A stretch of 26,271 nucleotides of DNA, from assembly GCF_000485595.1 (NCBI RefSeq), contig NW_014577635.1, forward strand, positions 12,164-38,434, in the 5' to 3' direction. The DNA comes from Priapulus caudatus. Taxonomy: Eukaryota; Priapulida; Priapulimorpha; Priapulimorphida; Priapulidae. This document shows positions 1 through 16,290 of the stretch, in pieces (the first letter of the stretch is position 1; each line of letters opens with the position of its first letter). The position numbers were made by a program, and so were the translations under genes. A model generated the notes under the pieces. It ran no database searches, was not told where the DNA came from, and worked only from the letters and a program-made list of their open reading frames with translations.

Positions 1-85
1 TCACCCACCCGCTGCTCCTGCCCCTAGCTCACCCACGCACCACCCACCCGCTGCTCCTGCCCCTAGCTCACCCACGCACCACCCA
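1..85. repeat. 39-bp tandem repeat, cut by window edge
   Basis: Two nearly identical C-rich units of 39 bp; the motif CACCCACCCGCTGCTCC starts at 2 and again at 41. The array runs off the left edge. It lies in what should be the intron upstream of the penultimate SPOP exon. I see nothing else up to 355. Confidence 0.85.
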
Positions 86-355
86 GATGGTAATGCGCAG
101 TATTTAGTCGTGACCATCCAAACTGTAGACATGCGATGTGTAGACAAGTTTCAGACTACAGAGTTGTGTTGCATTTGGAAATAGCCTGATGTCATGAAGA
201 ATTTCGGGGAAAAATGGTCGTATCGTAATCCGCAATTCGTGGGAAGGACTTTAGATTTTAAAGGCGGGGAAATAAATTCAAATAGAGTGACCAATGCGGC
301 ATAGGGAATGCGTGCCCGCCCATGCTGATGCAGGTGCTCTGTGTTTGATTTGCAG

Positions 356-498
356 TATGCACTAGAGAGGTTGAAAATCATGTGTGAGGAAGCTCTCTGC
401 TCAAACCTGAACACAGACAATGTAGCTGACATCCTCATCCTCGCAGATCTACACAGCGCTGATCAGCTGAAAGGCCAGTGTATCGACTTTGTCAACAG
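356..498 (+). CDS. SPOP: SPOP penultimate coding exon
   Basis: The acceptor is TTTGATTTGCAG ending at 355 and the donor is GTGAGT from 499. The exon is 143 nt, opens with TAT in frame and leaves two bases (AG), so the following intron is phase 2. It encodes the end of BTB and the 3-box helices ([23 protein letters not shown]). Confidence 0.93.
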
Positions 499-1158
499 GT
501 GAGTGATCAATACTTCAGGTGTCACCTTGTACAGTATCAGGTGACAGTGTCACCTTGTATAGGATCAGGTGACCGTGTCACCTTGTACAGTACTGGCAAA
601 ATTCATTTCGATCAACGTAAACAAACACTCGCAATCAATAAAGACACAGTGTGTTCCTATAATGAGCACTTGGTGTCTGTCCGGTACGGTAAAGCGGTCC
701 TGATTTTTTTTGGGGGGTCTTTGACTAGGTTAGACACGTTTTTATGGATTAACTTTTCGTGGGTATTAAATAAAATCATTGAATTTTGAGATAAATTACA
801 AAATTTGATTTTTTCCTCGAAAATAAAATATTACGTGATCGATATGATTGCATTTATCGATTTTGTATGATGAAATAAATTCTGATGGTGACATTGATTA
901 TTCTAAAATTTGAAAATATTACGCAAAATTGGAAAGAGAGTTGCTCGTGTGTAGACGGCGAGAGAGAGAGAGTATACTCCGATGTAACGATGGATTTTTC
1001 TTATTTGTTGTAGCCACGCGACGGACGTCATAGAAACTCACGGGTGGAAGCAGATGATCCAATCGCATCCTCACCTCATCGCGGAGGTGTTTCGTGCGCT
1101 AGCCAGCCAGCAGTTGCCTCCGCTCGGCCCGCCGCGCAAGCGCCTCAAGTACTCCTAA
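356..1158 (+). CDS. SPOP: SPOP/roadkill-like BTB-MATH Cul3 adaptor, 3' part of gene (last two coding exons)
   Basis: Exons 356-498 and 1014-1158 join in phase 2 to give the last 95 residues of a speckle-type POZ protein. The first exon begins [18 protein letters not shown] and contains [16 protein letters not shown]; the second reads [30 protein letters not shown] and ends in the basic PPRKRLKYS. In the family, an N-terminal MATH domain binds degron substrates, the BTB domain binds Cullin-3, and the 3-box/BACK-like C-terminus encoded here extends the Cul3 contact and supports oligomerisation. The terminal RKRLK is the known nuclear localisation signal. MATH and most of BTB lie upstream of the window. 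The match to animal SPOP is strong across the whole segment. Drosophila roadkill is the same orthology group, so the symbol depends on the lineage. Confidence 0.95.
499..1013 (+). other. SPOP last intron (phase 2)
   Basis: A GTGAGT donor and TTGTTGTAG acceptor bound a 515-bp AT-rich intron. It holds a 28-bp tandem repeat near its start and a GA dinucleotide run at about 958-971. No other feature is visible. Confidence 0.9.
519..590. repeat. 28-bp tandem repeat in SPOP intron
   Basis: GTGTCACCTTGTA recurs at 519, 547 and 575, a period of 28 bp, joined by ATCAGGTGAC. GTCACC and GGTGAC are mutually complementary, so each unit can fold. The array begins about 20 bp after the donor site. Confidence 0.8.
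1014..1158 (+). CDS. SPOP: SPOP terminal coding exon and stop
   Basis: The acceptor TAG ends at 1013. The first base completes a Ser codon (AG|C) and translation ends at TAA 1156-1158. It encodes the BACK-like helices and the basic NLS tail PPRKRLKYS. Codon third positions are GC-rich, unlike the surrounding noncoding DNA. Confidence 0.95.
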
Positions 1159-1914
1159 CCCTGTGCACAGTCGCTCGCCGGCACTGTTCGACAATTTCTC
1201 GCTTCCACATGAGTGTGCACCAGTTTTCGTTCGTGATTTCCCCCCTCCAGTGACGCCGCCGCCGCTGCCGGGCCGCGGCCACCTGGCGAGTGGATGCGGC
1301 GGCTCGCATCGTCGTTGCCACGGCGCCCGTCGCGCGTTGCAGGCAGGCGGAGGTGTGCACCTGCAGTCCATCGAGAAAGAGCGTCGGCTGACACCCTGAA
1401 TCTGAGCGAAAAAAAAGCATTTGAAATGAAATGGCCTAAGACTCGTCCAAAGTGCGGAAGAATAGAAGCAGCAGCAGCAGCGCATCCGTTCGCGACCAGT
1501 AACGCAAGTTGTCACGCTGCAGCACGAGCGGAGACCGTGTCCCCACGGCGTCACGCACACACCTCAGCATCGCTGCCACCCTCTCCCGCCACCCACCCAC
1601 CTCACCCCGCGGTGTACCAACATCAAGTAACATCGCAGTGCAAGAGATTGTACTCATGCCGGCTCATCCCATCTGGAGGTTTCCTAACGTTCCTGTGGAA
1701 GGATTGCTGACCAATCAATGGCTTCCCTGTCCGGAGCTTTCCCTGCGTCCCAGAGGAACTGGATGCCGCCGGGGCAATCGCGCAACACCACGGTTGTTTG
1801 TCGCGTTGCGTTGCATCGTTTCTCGATCAAGACCCGCTCGGTTTCTCGACTGAGGAGAAGGAAGAGAGGAGGCTGTGATGCTGATGCGAGTGTGGCTTCA
1901 GGATTCTTCTGTGT

Positions 1915-1955
1915 GCAGCAGCAGCAGCTGATGATGATGATGATGATGATGATGG
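1915..1955. repeat. (CAG)n / (GAT)n microsatellites
   Basis: A short CAG run (GCAGCAGCAGCAGCTG) passes directly into about eight GAT/ATG trinucleotides. Both lie in the probable SPOP 3' UTR. Confidence 0.85.
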
Positions 1956-2236
1956 GAGGTGGAGAGGCTGATGGGTTGGGCAGGAACCTGCAGTGCTTTC
2001 ATTGACTCTTCACACCAAATGATGAAAAATAATGGCGATATTTTGTGTATTTATGATGTTGTGTATATTCCCCCCCCCAAGCGTTCCCATGACATCACCT
2101 GCATCTTGCTGTCATGGCAACAAGAGTAATCGTGCAGCGTCTGTTGAAGGTTGGCAAACAGTAAACTGTATTTTAACTGGACAGGAGTATCGAGTTCGAA
2201 AACAGATACAACAAATACACGAATTTCGGCATAGAA

Positions 2237-2242
2237 AATAAA
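2237..2242 (+). promoter_or_regulatory. Candidate poly(A) signal AATAAA (SPOP)
   Basis: This AATAAA lies about 1.08 kb after the SPOP stop and is followed by T-rich sequence. It is the most plausible end of the SPOP transcript, but later use cannot be excluded. Confidence 0.4.
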
Positions 2243-2260
2243 TTATTACGAGAATTGTGA

Positions 2261-4740
2261 GATTTTCAGTACTTTCTCTTGCATCTGTCTCCGGACATCG
2301 CGGTGAAAGTCTTTATTTTGCAGGGAGATTGGAAAACCAAGTCATGTCAGTGTTGACTAAACCCTGTTTTCAGCCTCTTCAGTAGTGCAGCATGTGAACT
2401 CTGCACATATTATTGCACCGCTGGGTGTGTGAAGTGGTGTGGTGCGCACACGCATAGCATTGAGCTCACGGTGGCTTTGCCACAGTACCAACATCAACAG
2501 ACGTGATGCAACTTTGTCTCTCTGTCTTTGTTTGAATTCTGAGAATGTAAATATTTCAGTTGTTTTGCCGTCGAGAGTTCGAAGGCAGTGTCCATAACGT
2601 GTAGGACTGATGAAAGAGTCTGTGTAAGCTATATCAATGTACTCCCATCCTATAATGTAGATCTCATGTCACCCATGCATTGTTGCAAGACTCTGTTAGC
2701 ACTAGTTAGTAATAATTTATAGTTAAGTGGCGTTCATTGTGCAGTGCACCTTCAGCATTCGTATGCCATTTTCAGCGATGGCCACTGATGTCCATTTTGT
2801 GCCAGAGGGTCATTTGCTACAAAGAGCGTGAGAGAGAATGTCCACATTTCCCTTCAATGTCTTTGAATTGTATTGATCCTGCATGGAAGTGCATTTGTAA
2901 AGTGCAGTGTGTGATTTTTTAAAGAAAGTTAGTGCCCGCAATAGGCAACAGATGGCAGCACTGATGTACTATATAATTCTTCGTAAGTATAAATGATGCT
3001 AAACTGACAGGATACGCGTACATATTATTTATTCTGGTGCTGATCGACTGTTAAATATTGTGGACTGGTTGACGGTGCTGCCATCTTTTGAGCAGTGATA
3101 CGAAGAGCAGGAATTTCGATAGATACCATGACACGCAGATCGCTAGGTCTGCTGCAGAGTCCGCCGAGGTAACACAATGTATGGAGTAATATTGAGAAAT
3201 TGGCGTCTATGACTAATGTACGGAGTGGGATTATTACTTGTCGCTATGGTGATGAATCGAGACGAAAGCTACGTGCGTAACTGGTGTTATAAGTTGTTCA
3301 AGTAATGCATTTGGAAGTAATGAGTTGTACGGTTTTTCTTTTTGAACAATTTCTGTGATCACATTGTCGGGTGTTGTCGTAACGTCTCGCATGGTTAGCA
3401 TTCGCCATTGTTGTGTAAAAGAAATGTTTTTCTCAGTGCAAATGGGATTCCCAATCTGTGCACCCTGGGATTTTTGTGGACTGGGTACAAAACAAGTCGT
3501 CATCTACCTAACTTCTCGAGTCAACCCAGATAAGGTTGGACGTACCCCAACTGACCCGACTGGGATTATTCGCTACCCTTGCCCAGCTTAATCCTGTAAC
3601 ATTAATTATTACTTGGCTCTATGAAACACGGTTTGGACATTTATTGTCAACGTCATTCCGCAGTTGTTGGCATTACGTGTTTCCACATATTGAAGCATCA
3701 GTCAAAGTTCTTTGGTAGCGAGTGAAGGCGTGTAGCTAAAGCTTATTAATTATCTGAATTCGAGACGTTTAACGAATCATTGGCATCAGCAGACAACATT
3801 CTTTACCGTGGTTAAATGTCAGGTACAGATCCTTGCATAGCATGGAGCATGTCTCTATTTCCTCCAACTTTCTTTACAAAGCTGCATCACTTCTTGCAAC
3901 ATCCGATGAAGCATGGCACAATTGAGAAAGATTTCTGCACGACATATTAAACCATATTTTATGCGCTGCAAACTGACCATGCTCGGGGGCTCGTATATGG
4001 CATGCCACGTCCCTCCATGTGGATAGTAGGCCTCGCGTGTGAATACACTCACTAGATCTAAATTGCTCCTTCCTCGTAATCGACATCTAGCCTGCCGATC
4101 ATTTCTAAACTGAACTATCCGCCTGAACCGATTGTCACGTAGCGTTATCCTTTCAGCGTTGTGTGACGGTGGCATTCTAAAAACACTGCTGAGAATAAAA
4201 AACGGTGCCACGATGCCGATAATTTTGAATGCACGCGTGAAAACGTGTGTAAGCCGGTCTATCTTGACCGACCCAACAACAATATCCCCGGGAGAAGGCG
4301 AGGAGCATGGTCATCCTCAGCTGCGTAGGTCAGTTCTGCACATATTGGGAACGCCCGTTGTATTGCTACACGAACCGTGTAGTGGTGACACGGAAGTTAG
4401 CCAGCGAGAATTTTTGGTGGGTATCTATAGGGATGACTGCTCTCCGAGACAGAGTCATGTACATTTATGTCTGTGTGTGGGTTAGTTTACCTGTGGGGGG
4501 ACTAGCCGAATGCTGGAAGGCTGGTCGCTCGTTCCGTCGTTTTAGATAGCGATAATTTGTGAAATCGGCCAGTATCGACGTCCTATGTAGCTGTAAATTT
4601 TTCATTTAAAAACATGTTGAAATGTGTTTATTAAACTTGTATCTCATAAAGTGAAAAACAATAACAATGCCGTCTTTTTGTTTTTTGACTTCATACGTTT
4701 CTCGTTGTTCTGTAGTGTAGGTATGATCATAGGTGTGGTT
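2261..4740. other. Intergenic DNA without recognised genes
   Basis: No exon with conserved protein similarity was found on either strand. Several unsupported open frames of 60-118 codons occur, the longest on the minus strand at 3855-4211. Composition is mixed (about 40-45% GC by eye). It separates the SPOP 3' UTR from the repeat-rich region upstream of the hnRNP gene. Confidence 0.6.
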
Positions 4741-4754
4741 AATAACAAAGTTGA

Positions 4755-4774
4755 GCGAGAGAGAGAGAGAGAGA
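4755..4774. repeat. (GA)n microsatellite
   Basis: About eight GA dinucleotides lie immediately before the first copy of the 64-bp repeat family. Confidence 0.85.
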
Positions 4775-4784
4775 GGCTGCTTGG

Positions 4785-4890
4785 CTGGTACTTTAACTGG
4801 TAGCGTTCCCTTCAAAGAGAAGATATGATTTCCTATTGGCTGCCATGCTGGTACATTAACCAGTTGCACTCCCCTCGGAGAGAATATATG
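4785..4890. repeat. 64-bp repeat family, distal array (about 1.6 units)
   Basis: Units start with CTGGTAC(A/T)TTAAC at 4785 and 4848. Each runs through a purine stretch (GAGAGAAGATATATGA). The first copy has TCCTATTGGCTGCC, whose ATTGG (4835-4839) is an inverted CCAAT box. It is the same family and orientation as the array at 5934-6155. Confidence 0.8.
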
Positions 4891-5200
4891 AATACCTCTG
4901 TACTTACTGTATAACAAATCGTCTATACCCACACGTATTTGTTACCAAATACCTAATTTAATTGTTGTAATTAATTACACATCAACGCTATGAAATTTGA
5001 ACGGCGCCATGACACCCGTGACCGTGCTGCCACCCCGAAAAAGTTGCGTATTTGACCATTTATTTTGCATGTTACAGACCGAGGGCTAATCACAAAAGTG
5101 CAATTATATTTATACCTAAATGCTATTTAACCGAACGATATTCATTTTAGGGCAAATTTATCCATATTATAACTGAAACTAGAGCACTCGGAGAGCGCAG

Positions 5201-5551
5201 ACCTCCGCCAAGGCAGCTCAATTCTCTCACTGAAAAATTTTATTAAATGATTAATTAATTAATTAATTGGATCCGGATCACCACCAAAATGTAATCAATT
5301 CTAAGTTACCCCATTTCTGACCTATCCTGAAAATTTAATCAATTAATTAATTGGATCTGGATCACTACCAAAATCTAATCAATTCTAAGTTAGCCCATTT
5401 CTGACCTATCCTGAAAATGTTATGACAATCCGTCCATAACTTTTCCAGTTAGGCTCAGCCGCTGTACACAAACAAACTAACGCACAAACCCACAAACCAA
5501 CAAACACACGCCGGTGAAAACATAACCTCCTGCCAACCCCTTGGCGGAGGT
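5201..5551. mobile_element. Short non-autonomous DNA element with 13-bp inverted termini
   Basis: ACCTCCGCCAAGG (5201-5213) is the exact inverse of CCTTGGCGGAGGT (5539-5551), giving a 351-bp element. It contains no ORF. The centre is an 84-bp direct duplication beginning at the GGATC(C/T)GGATCAC motifs (5269 and 5353), each preceded by (AATT)n. An A/C-rich ACAAACAAACTAACGCAC tract lies near the right end. The termini and internal motifs resemble a dispersed repeat that I recall from other invertebrate genomes, but I cannot verify its name. True ends may lie a little further out. Confidence 0.65.
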
Positions 5552-5675
5552 AACTATAGTATAATTATGTTGTTTATAAGATATTATAATCCTTTTGCTT
5601 TTAAATTAATAAATAAGAAACACCCTCGATCTGTAGCCCTTGGATGAAAAGTAGTTTTGCGCAACTCATCAGATC

Positions 5676-5726
5676 AGGAGTCTATCAATATATATTATAA
5701 TTTATATCATATATTGATAGACTCCT
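5676..5726. repeat. AT-rich hairpin element 1 (18-bp perfect arms)
   Basis: AGGAGTCTATCAATATAT (5676-5693) is perfectly inverted at 5709-5726 around a 15-nt AT loop. Just outside, both sides carry GATC/ATCAG remnants. The outer motif ATCAGGAG is shared with hairpins at 19602 and 22591. Confidence 0.85.
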
Positions 5727-5933
5727 GAGATCAGATCGTGCGCTTTGAGTGGCGCCACCGTCATTTGTAATCAAACTGTAGTCGTTAGTTTTAAAACATT
5801 TTTTAATAATATTTCTAATGGTGATTGAACCATGAAACTTTTTATGTAGCGTAATTTAAACCTAAATTAACTGAAAATAACCCTAGAACCTAGAGTAAAC
5901 GATCCCTTTAATGAGTGGCACTTTCCATTTAAG

Positions 5934-6155
5934 CTGGTACATTAATCGGTGGCCCTCCCCCGGAGAGAAAATATATGATTTTCTATTTGCTGCTAGGCTG
6001 GTACATTAACCGGTAGCCCTCCCTGGAGAGATAAGGTATATGATTTCCTATTGGCTGCTAGGCTGGTACTTTAACCATTTGCACTCCCTAGGCTGGTACT
6101 TTAACCGGTGGCACTCTTCGCAGAGAGAAGATATATGAATTCCTATTGGCTGCCG
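5934..6155. repeat. 64-bp repeat family, promoter-proximal array
   Basis: CTGGTAC(A/T)TTAA starts at 5934, 5998, 6063 and 6093; the 6063 copy is truncated to 30 bp. Units contain GGAGAGA..ATATATGA and then CCTATTGGCTGC. Inverted CCAAT boxes (ATTGG) lie at 6050-6054 and 6145-6149, and the 5934 unit has a degenerate TATTTG. The array ends about 217 bp before the proposed hnRNP start codon. Confidence 0.8.
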
Positions 6156-6336
6156 CCAGTTATTCGGAATATTGCAGTCTTAGAAAGAAAGTATTAGAAA
6201 GAAATTCTACGCTTAAGTGCATTTTTATTATTAGTTCCAATATTTAAAATTTAGCAGCTAAGTTTTTTATATTTTATACGAGTTTTGGTAAATTTGCTGT
6301 AATTTATCTCATCAAGGACGGGAAAACGAGATTAAT

Positions 6337-6345
6337 CACGTGACA
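6337..6345 (+). promoter_or_regulatory. E-box (CACGTG) near proposed hnRNP first exon
   Basis: TCACGTGAC contains a palindromic E-box about 27 bp upstream of the proposed ATG at 6372. It could be a core-promoter element or lie in the 5' UTR. No TATA box was seen in a suitable place. Functional assignment is inference. Confidence 0.35.
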
Positions 6346-6371
6346 TCTTTAGAGACGCCATAACAAAGAAA

Positions 6372-11770
<5,399 letters not shown>

Positions 11771-13040
11771 AGAGTGGTCTGCTTTTTGCACCAGCTTCTA
11801 AGGGTATGTATGGATTGCGATAGAGTAGGATTACATTTACACACATATTACATTATTACATACTATATATTTATTACATTTGCATTATATTTACACCTTG
11901 TATTTGTATTTCCATTTCGAGGAAGATTTGTTCTACATCTGTGTCAATGCAGCTAGTATAATACCACAAGTGTGATGTTAGGTCAAAGGTCAATGGGCAG
12001 ATTTTTAAGATACACATTGCACTTATAGCTGAGGACAGTTAACGTATCCAATAGAAATTATATTTATTTCAGTCGTCAACTGCTGCTTACATGTCTGTTA
12101 ATAATAGGATTGAAAAGTTTGCTTTCTACTGCCATATAAAAAATATGTCAGGTGACCTTTTGAGCCCTTAAGAAAGTTCCTTCTGGACTTTTATCTCTCT
12201 CAAGATATCATAGAAATGTTGCAGCTGCTATCAGCTGTGTGAATGCGTATTTTGGATGTTGAGCCTAAAGGGCTGGTGGTACAGTAAAATATTCTGCATC
12301 AGAAGTTGATTGATCGAGACTTAAAGCACCTTAAATAACATTTGTACGACATGTACAATGAAATGTTTTCTTACGCAAGCGGGAAGCTCCATATGTAACA
12401 TTAGTATGTGCTAGTAGGTTAAGCGAACCGATACCAAACCTTATTGCGTTTCAGTTCGCACTATTTATAGATTCTTTTGTATGCACTGTTCATCATTTTA
12501 ACGGACGTTTCTATCCATGTTGGATATTACTAAGTTGAACAACAATGGTAAAGTGGCATCTTTCGAATATAACGTACATATTTATAATTTATTCGCACGG
12601 TGGCAATGTTGTCTCCCACAAAATCCACTGATTACTGCACTGGGGATAAGCAACAAGAGTAATTTTAGCTGAAACAGCAGCAGCAGCAACAGTAGTAGAA
12701 TTGAGGTAGTAACCGTCTCCACATAGTTATCTGCAGCAACAGCATATACTCTCTTAGTCATAATAAGCAACACAGAAATACTGAGTCGACAAATAAAGAT
12801 GGGCTAGTGCAGTGAAGTTTCTTTCGGTACAGAGGCCTGTGTGGGTGAGGAAGAAGAAGCAATTTACTTTGTCCTGTAATGTAAATTTCTGAAGTTGTAC
12901 ACGAGTGTGTGTCAAGTAGACAGTTATGTATGTGGGAAGGTGGGGGATATTGTGAGGTCAGGTGCATTTCACGTACTCAGCGGGTTTATTATGCAGTTCA
13001 TAATATGATTTGTTTGTTGTTTAGGCTTTCAGGGAGCATG
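11771..13040 (+). other. Probable hnRNP 3' UTR (possibly with a UTR intron)
   Basis: No protein exon was found here. A strong donor-like AAGG|GTATGT lies at about 11804 and a pyrimidine-rich acceptor TTGTTTAG or CTTTCAG at about 13024/13032, so a 3' UTR intron is possible. A poly(A) signal AATAAA is at 12792-12797. The transcript end is not determined. Confidence 0.45.
12792..12797 (+). promoter_or_regulatory. Candidate poly(A) signal
   Basis: AATAAA about 1.0 kb after the hnRNP stop, in ACAAATAAAGAT. Later candidates occur at 13928-13933, 15673-15678 and 15699-15704; which are used cannot be told from sequence. Confidence 0.3.
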
Positions 13041-13172
13041 TTTTATAACATCATCAATGAGGAGATATCATAAGCAGCATAGAATCAGAGATATACTGAA
13101 AGAGTCGCAGCTACAGTACACAAGCAAGATCTAGGTAGTCTCCAGGTTTACCCTAGAAATGAGGTCAGGGTA

Positions 13173-13432
13173 AAGTCGCAGGGTTGAACAAAGACTAGTG
13201 AGAGTACCAGCACAGCCGACTAGCCAGTCTCCAGTTAAACACGAACAGTTGGGCGACATAGAGTCACAGGGTTGAAGGAAGACTAGTGAGAGCACCAGCA
13301 CAGCCGACTAGCCAGTCTTCAGTTAAACACGAACAGTTGAGCGACATAGAGTCGCAGGGTTGAAGGAAGACTAGTGAAAGCACCAGCACAGCCGACTAGC
13401 CAGGCTCCAGTTACACATCGACAGTGAAGCAA
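13173..13432. repeat. 88-bp tandem repeat (three units)
   Basis: GACTAGTGAGAGCACCAGCAC starts (with variants) at 13193, 13281 and 13369, an exact period of 88 bp. Each unit continues through CCGACTAGCCAG(T/G)CTCCAGTTA to GAGTCGCAGGGTTGAA. Divergence is only a few bases per unit. It probably lies in the hnRNP 3' UTR or just downstream. Confidence 0.9.
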
Positions 13433-13439
13433 CCAGAAC

Positions 13440-16110
13440 AGTGACTTGCACTCCAGCTTATGATTTTGTAGCAGCTTGTTTCTGTACACTCTATATGCTA
13501 ATTTGTTCTACTATTATTATTTTAAGCTGACGAACGTTGTACATATAGCATGACAATGGTAACCAACTAGTAGTAGACGGGCTGGCATTTTATGAATGAC
13601 ATACTGGTAATGTGGAGTATGCCGTTTATGTTTTATCAGAGCAGAAAATAGTTTTACGATTGGTTTTGCTCCACGGAAAGCTCTTAGAGGGTGGGTAGTT
13701 GTCTTCGTTATCTTCTCTTAATATTCAGTGTAAGACTTTGTATCATGTAGCAATTTGCAGTTCATCCAAAGATGTCTCTTTTTGTCTTGTGTAAAGTGAA
13801 TTTGTCGCTAATCTACGTGCTACGAACCACCATCTGTCACTAGGCTAAGTGTTTAATTATCAGATATCAAGGTGGCAGTACTGCAGACAGTGTATATTTT
13901 TTAGATTTGTGTTTAGTCTATGTGTGAAATAAAGATGAGGGTACACATTCCACGATCTTTCAGTGTTAGGTAGTGTCTGCTTGCGAGTAGTTGAGAGTAA
14001 AAGTAGCTTGGGAAGACTCCATTGAGAGAGCGCAAGAGAAATGTGTGAAATTAGGGTCAGGATTCCCTTCAAGATGCTTTCTAGTAAAGGAAATAGAGGG
14101 TGGAGGCTGAAATAAGTGTGTTTAACAGAGAACTATAGATCATATTATGTGGCCCTGGGTGATCCTGGTCTGTCACAAGCAGTGGGTGTCACTCATGAGA
14201 AGCGTCTGTGTATGTGGTGGTGGTGGGGTCTCGATTTGTTCTTAGGGGGGGGGCTGCCATCTGAGGAACGTCATTTCACTTTGGAGCATCAATGTTGCAT
14301 TTATGCTCACACGTCCACAAACATTATTTTTCAACATACACAAATCAAATGCCAGTGATCGGCGATTGTGAGAAGAATGGATGGAGTATAGTGCGAGTGC
14401 ATGTCGAAGTGGTGAAGGTAGTGTGGTCTGTGCGTGGAAGTGCTATATAACGATAGCAAAATGCAGAAGTTGTTACTATGGCAATCGGTCGACAGACAGA
14501 CGGGCCGGGAAGCGCAGACAGCTAGCGAGTGCAGACGACCATTCAGAGAGAGAGAGAGAGAGGCCCCAGCTACTGCAGGGCAGTGAGGCACTAGGCAAGG
14601 CGAGAAAATTAGGTATCCACAGTGTGTGTAGATAGTCCACGCCAGGTAACGTATGAAGTTCGCGTTCTTACTGTTGTGTCGTGCTTTAGGAATTTAGGTT
14701 GTGTGTAGAGGGAAATTTTCAGGTAGCATTATAAACGTGATTCCTTGTTTGGGGGGGGGGGCAGGGGTAAACACTTGCAGGGAACGTTCAATTTAGGTTT
14801 CATGATAGGAAGTGTCACGATTGGCCTTGGTGATCCGTTCAAAATAGTAGCGAAACACTGCTTGGCATCTCGCTATACCCAGCACACGTAATTTTTGTCT
14901 AGCAGCTTTTCAAATTAAAAACTATTACAAATTGCATGGGAGCTACAACAGCAGTAGTGATTGTTGTTTGCTTTTACTTCGTGCGACTACATGTGTCTAT
15001 TCGGCAGAGCAGCCGAGGCGCATGCAAGCTAGCAGATTACTGTGCTTTGTGTAAGACAACATTACAGCTTTGTTTCTTTTACAGGAGTCAGCTAACACAT
15101 GCCAACACAACGGATGTCAGCGCGTGAACACGAGGGCTAGGGCCACACACGTCGGTACGAATTTTCTTCCAATGCCTCTCATTAGTCGCATGCAAGTTCT
15201 TCTAAGTCGAAAATTCCAACGTAAACGTGGTGGAAAATTGCGGCGCGCGTCTGTCGTCTAAAACATTTTTTGCCCGCTCGTGGTAAACTCCCAGTGTCTC
15301 CATTTCAGCGCAAGTGCTCATCCACTCCATTCTGTGGTGGACAGCAGCTGTAGGCACTCCATGGTTGGATGAACGCAAGGTTGCATAGAGCAGGGACGCC
15401 CCCCTCAAGAGGAGAAGTGGCAGAGTGGGAGCCACAGTTGATTGGCATTGATGGTCGCTTATCAAGCACAACGTAGACCGATACATCCGCAATACGGTTC
15501 TAATTGAATGTCGTGAGATATGGGATTTGTGAATTAACAACCATGTAGCATTCATAGACATACATTGCAGTATTGCTGCCTTTCAAAATGTATATATTTT
15601 AGTGTTCCGTATTGCTTCTTGCAAGTTCCATTGCTAAATTGTGTAAATAATCATGATTCTATTGCATATTTAAATAAATCATTGAAGGATTTATGACGAA
15701 TAAAGCTTTTTTATACCTATTTACTAGTATTTGTTTCATGTAACAACATGTACCACCAATGCTACAAATTAAAACGGTCGCTGCATAAGTTCTTACATTT
15801 TTTCAAGAAAACAACTAACATATACAACTGGCCAAACGCCTACTGACTGCGTGTACGGGAACTTTGAACGTTTCAATAATAAAATGAAGGTAAACAAACA
15901 ACGTATTTAAGTATAATTTACTACCGAACTCCAAAGAACGATTATTTCGCCTAGTATTATTGTTGATTTTCGGTCAATACCGTTCAAATTCTCCTCGGAA
16001 ACGCCACAAACAACAAAATTATAGAGTTAAGACTGTAGGAAATACATATCGTGTTTATTTAACATATGAAGCACTGGAAGCACTATATGAATATGAACTA
16101 TTTAAAAAAA
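13440..16110. other. Region between hnRNP and NIP7 without recognised genes
   Basis: No conserved coding exon was found on either strand. It contains a GA microsatellite at about 14544-14562, a poly-G run at about 14750-14761, and AATAAA signals at 13928, 15673 and 15699. The paired signals near 15.7 kb could mark the 3' end of a long hnRNP transcript. From 15720 the sequence is AT-rich with nothing I recognise. Confidence 0.5.
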
Positions 16111-16290
16111 AAGCCTAATTAAATTTAATTAGGGTTAGGGAGTAGGGCGTAGGTGGTTTCTGGGATAGAACCTGCTGTGAGGAGTGATATAATAACCTCG
16201 ACCAGGTAATAAATATATTTATTTAAAATATGACTCTTTGGCGCCATCTCGTGTGGAAAATAATTATAAAGTGTTCATATGTCATTTCTA

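Larger units (their letters stand above)
1159..2260 (+). other. SPOP: Probable SPOP 3' UTR
   Basis: This is about 1.1 kb downstream of the stop with no recognisable protein. The first part is GC-rich, which produces several spurious open frames on both strands. It carries CAG and GAT microsatellites and ends near a canonical AATAAA. The UTR end is inferred from that signal only. Confidence 0.5.

Noticed and set aside
1099-1853. Cluster of open frames on both strands after SPOP (up to 153 codons)
   Set aside because: GC-rich 3' UTR produces few stops. Frames conflict with one another and none resembles a protein family; one overlaps the SPOP stop exon antisense.
3355-3591. 78-codon plus-strand frame with a Cys-rich middle
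   Set aside because: Unrecognised, overlaps an antisense frame of similar length, and lacks splice or promoter context.
3855-4211. 118-codon minus-strand open frame with a hydrophobic stretch near its start
   Set aside because: It has no ATG start in context (only GTG), no recognised domain, no supporting splice sites and ordinary noncoding composition. Length is within chance for this region.
4132-4549. Overlapping plus-strand open frames of 117 and 80 codons
   Set aside because: They overlap the minus-strand frame at 3855-4211, resemble no family and show no codon bias.
13173-13432. CRISPR-like regular spacing of repeats
   Set aside because: Units are contiguous tandem copies without unique spacers, in an animal genome. 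The same applies to the 14-, 30- and 37-bp arrays.
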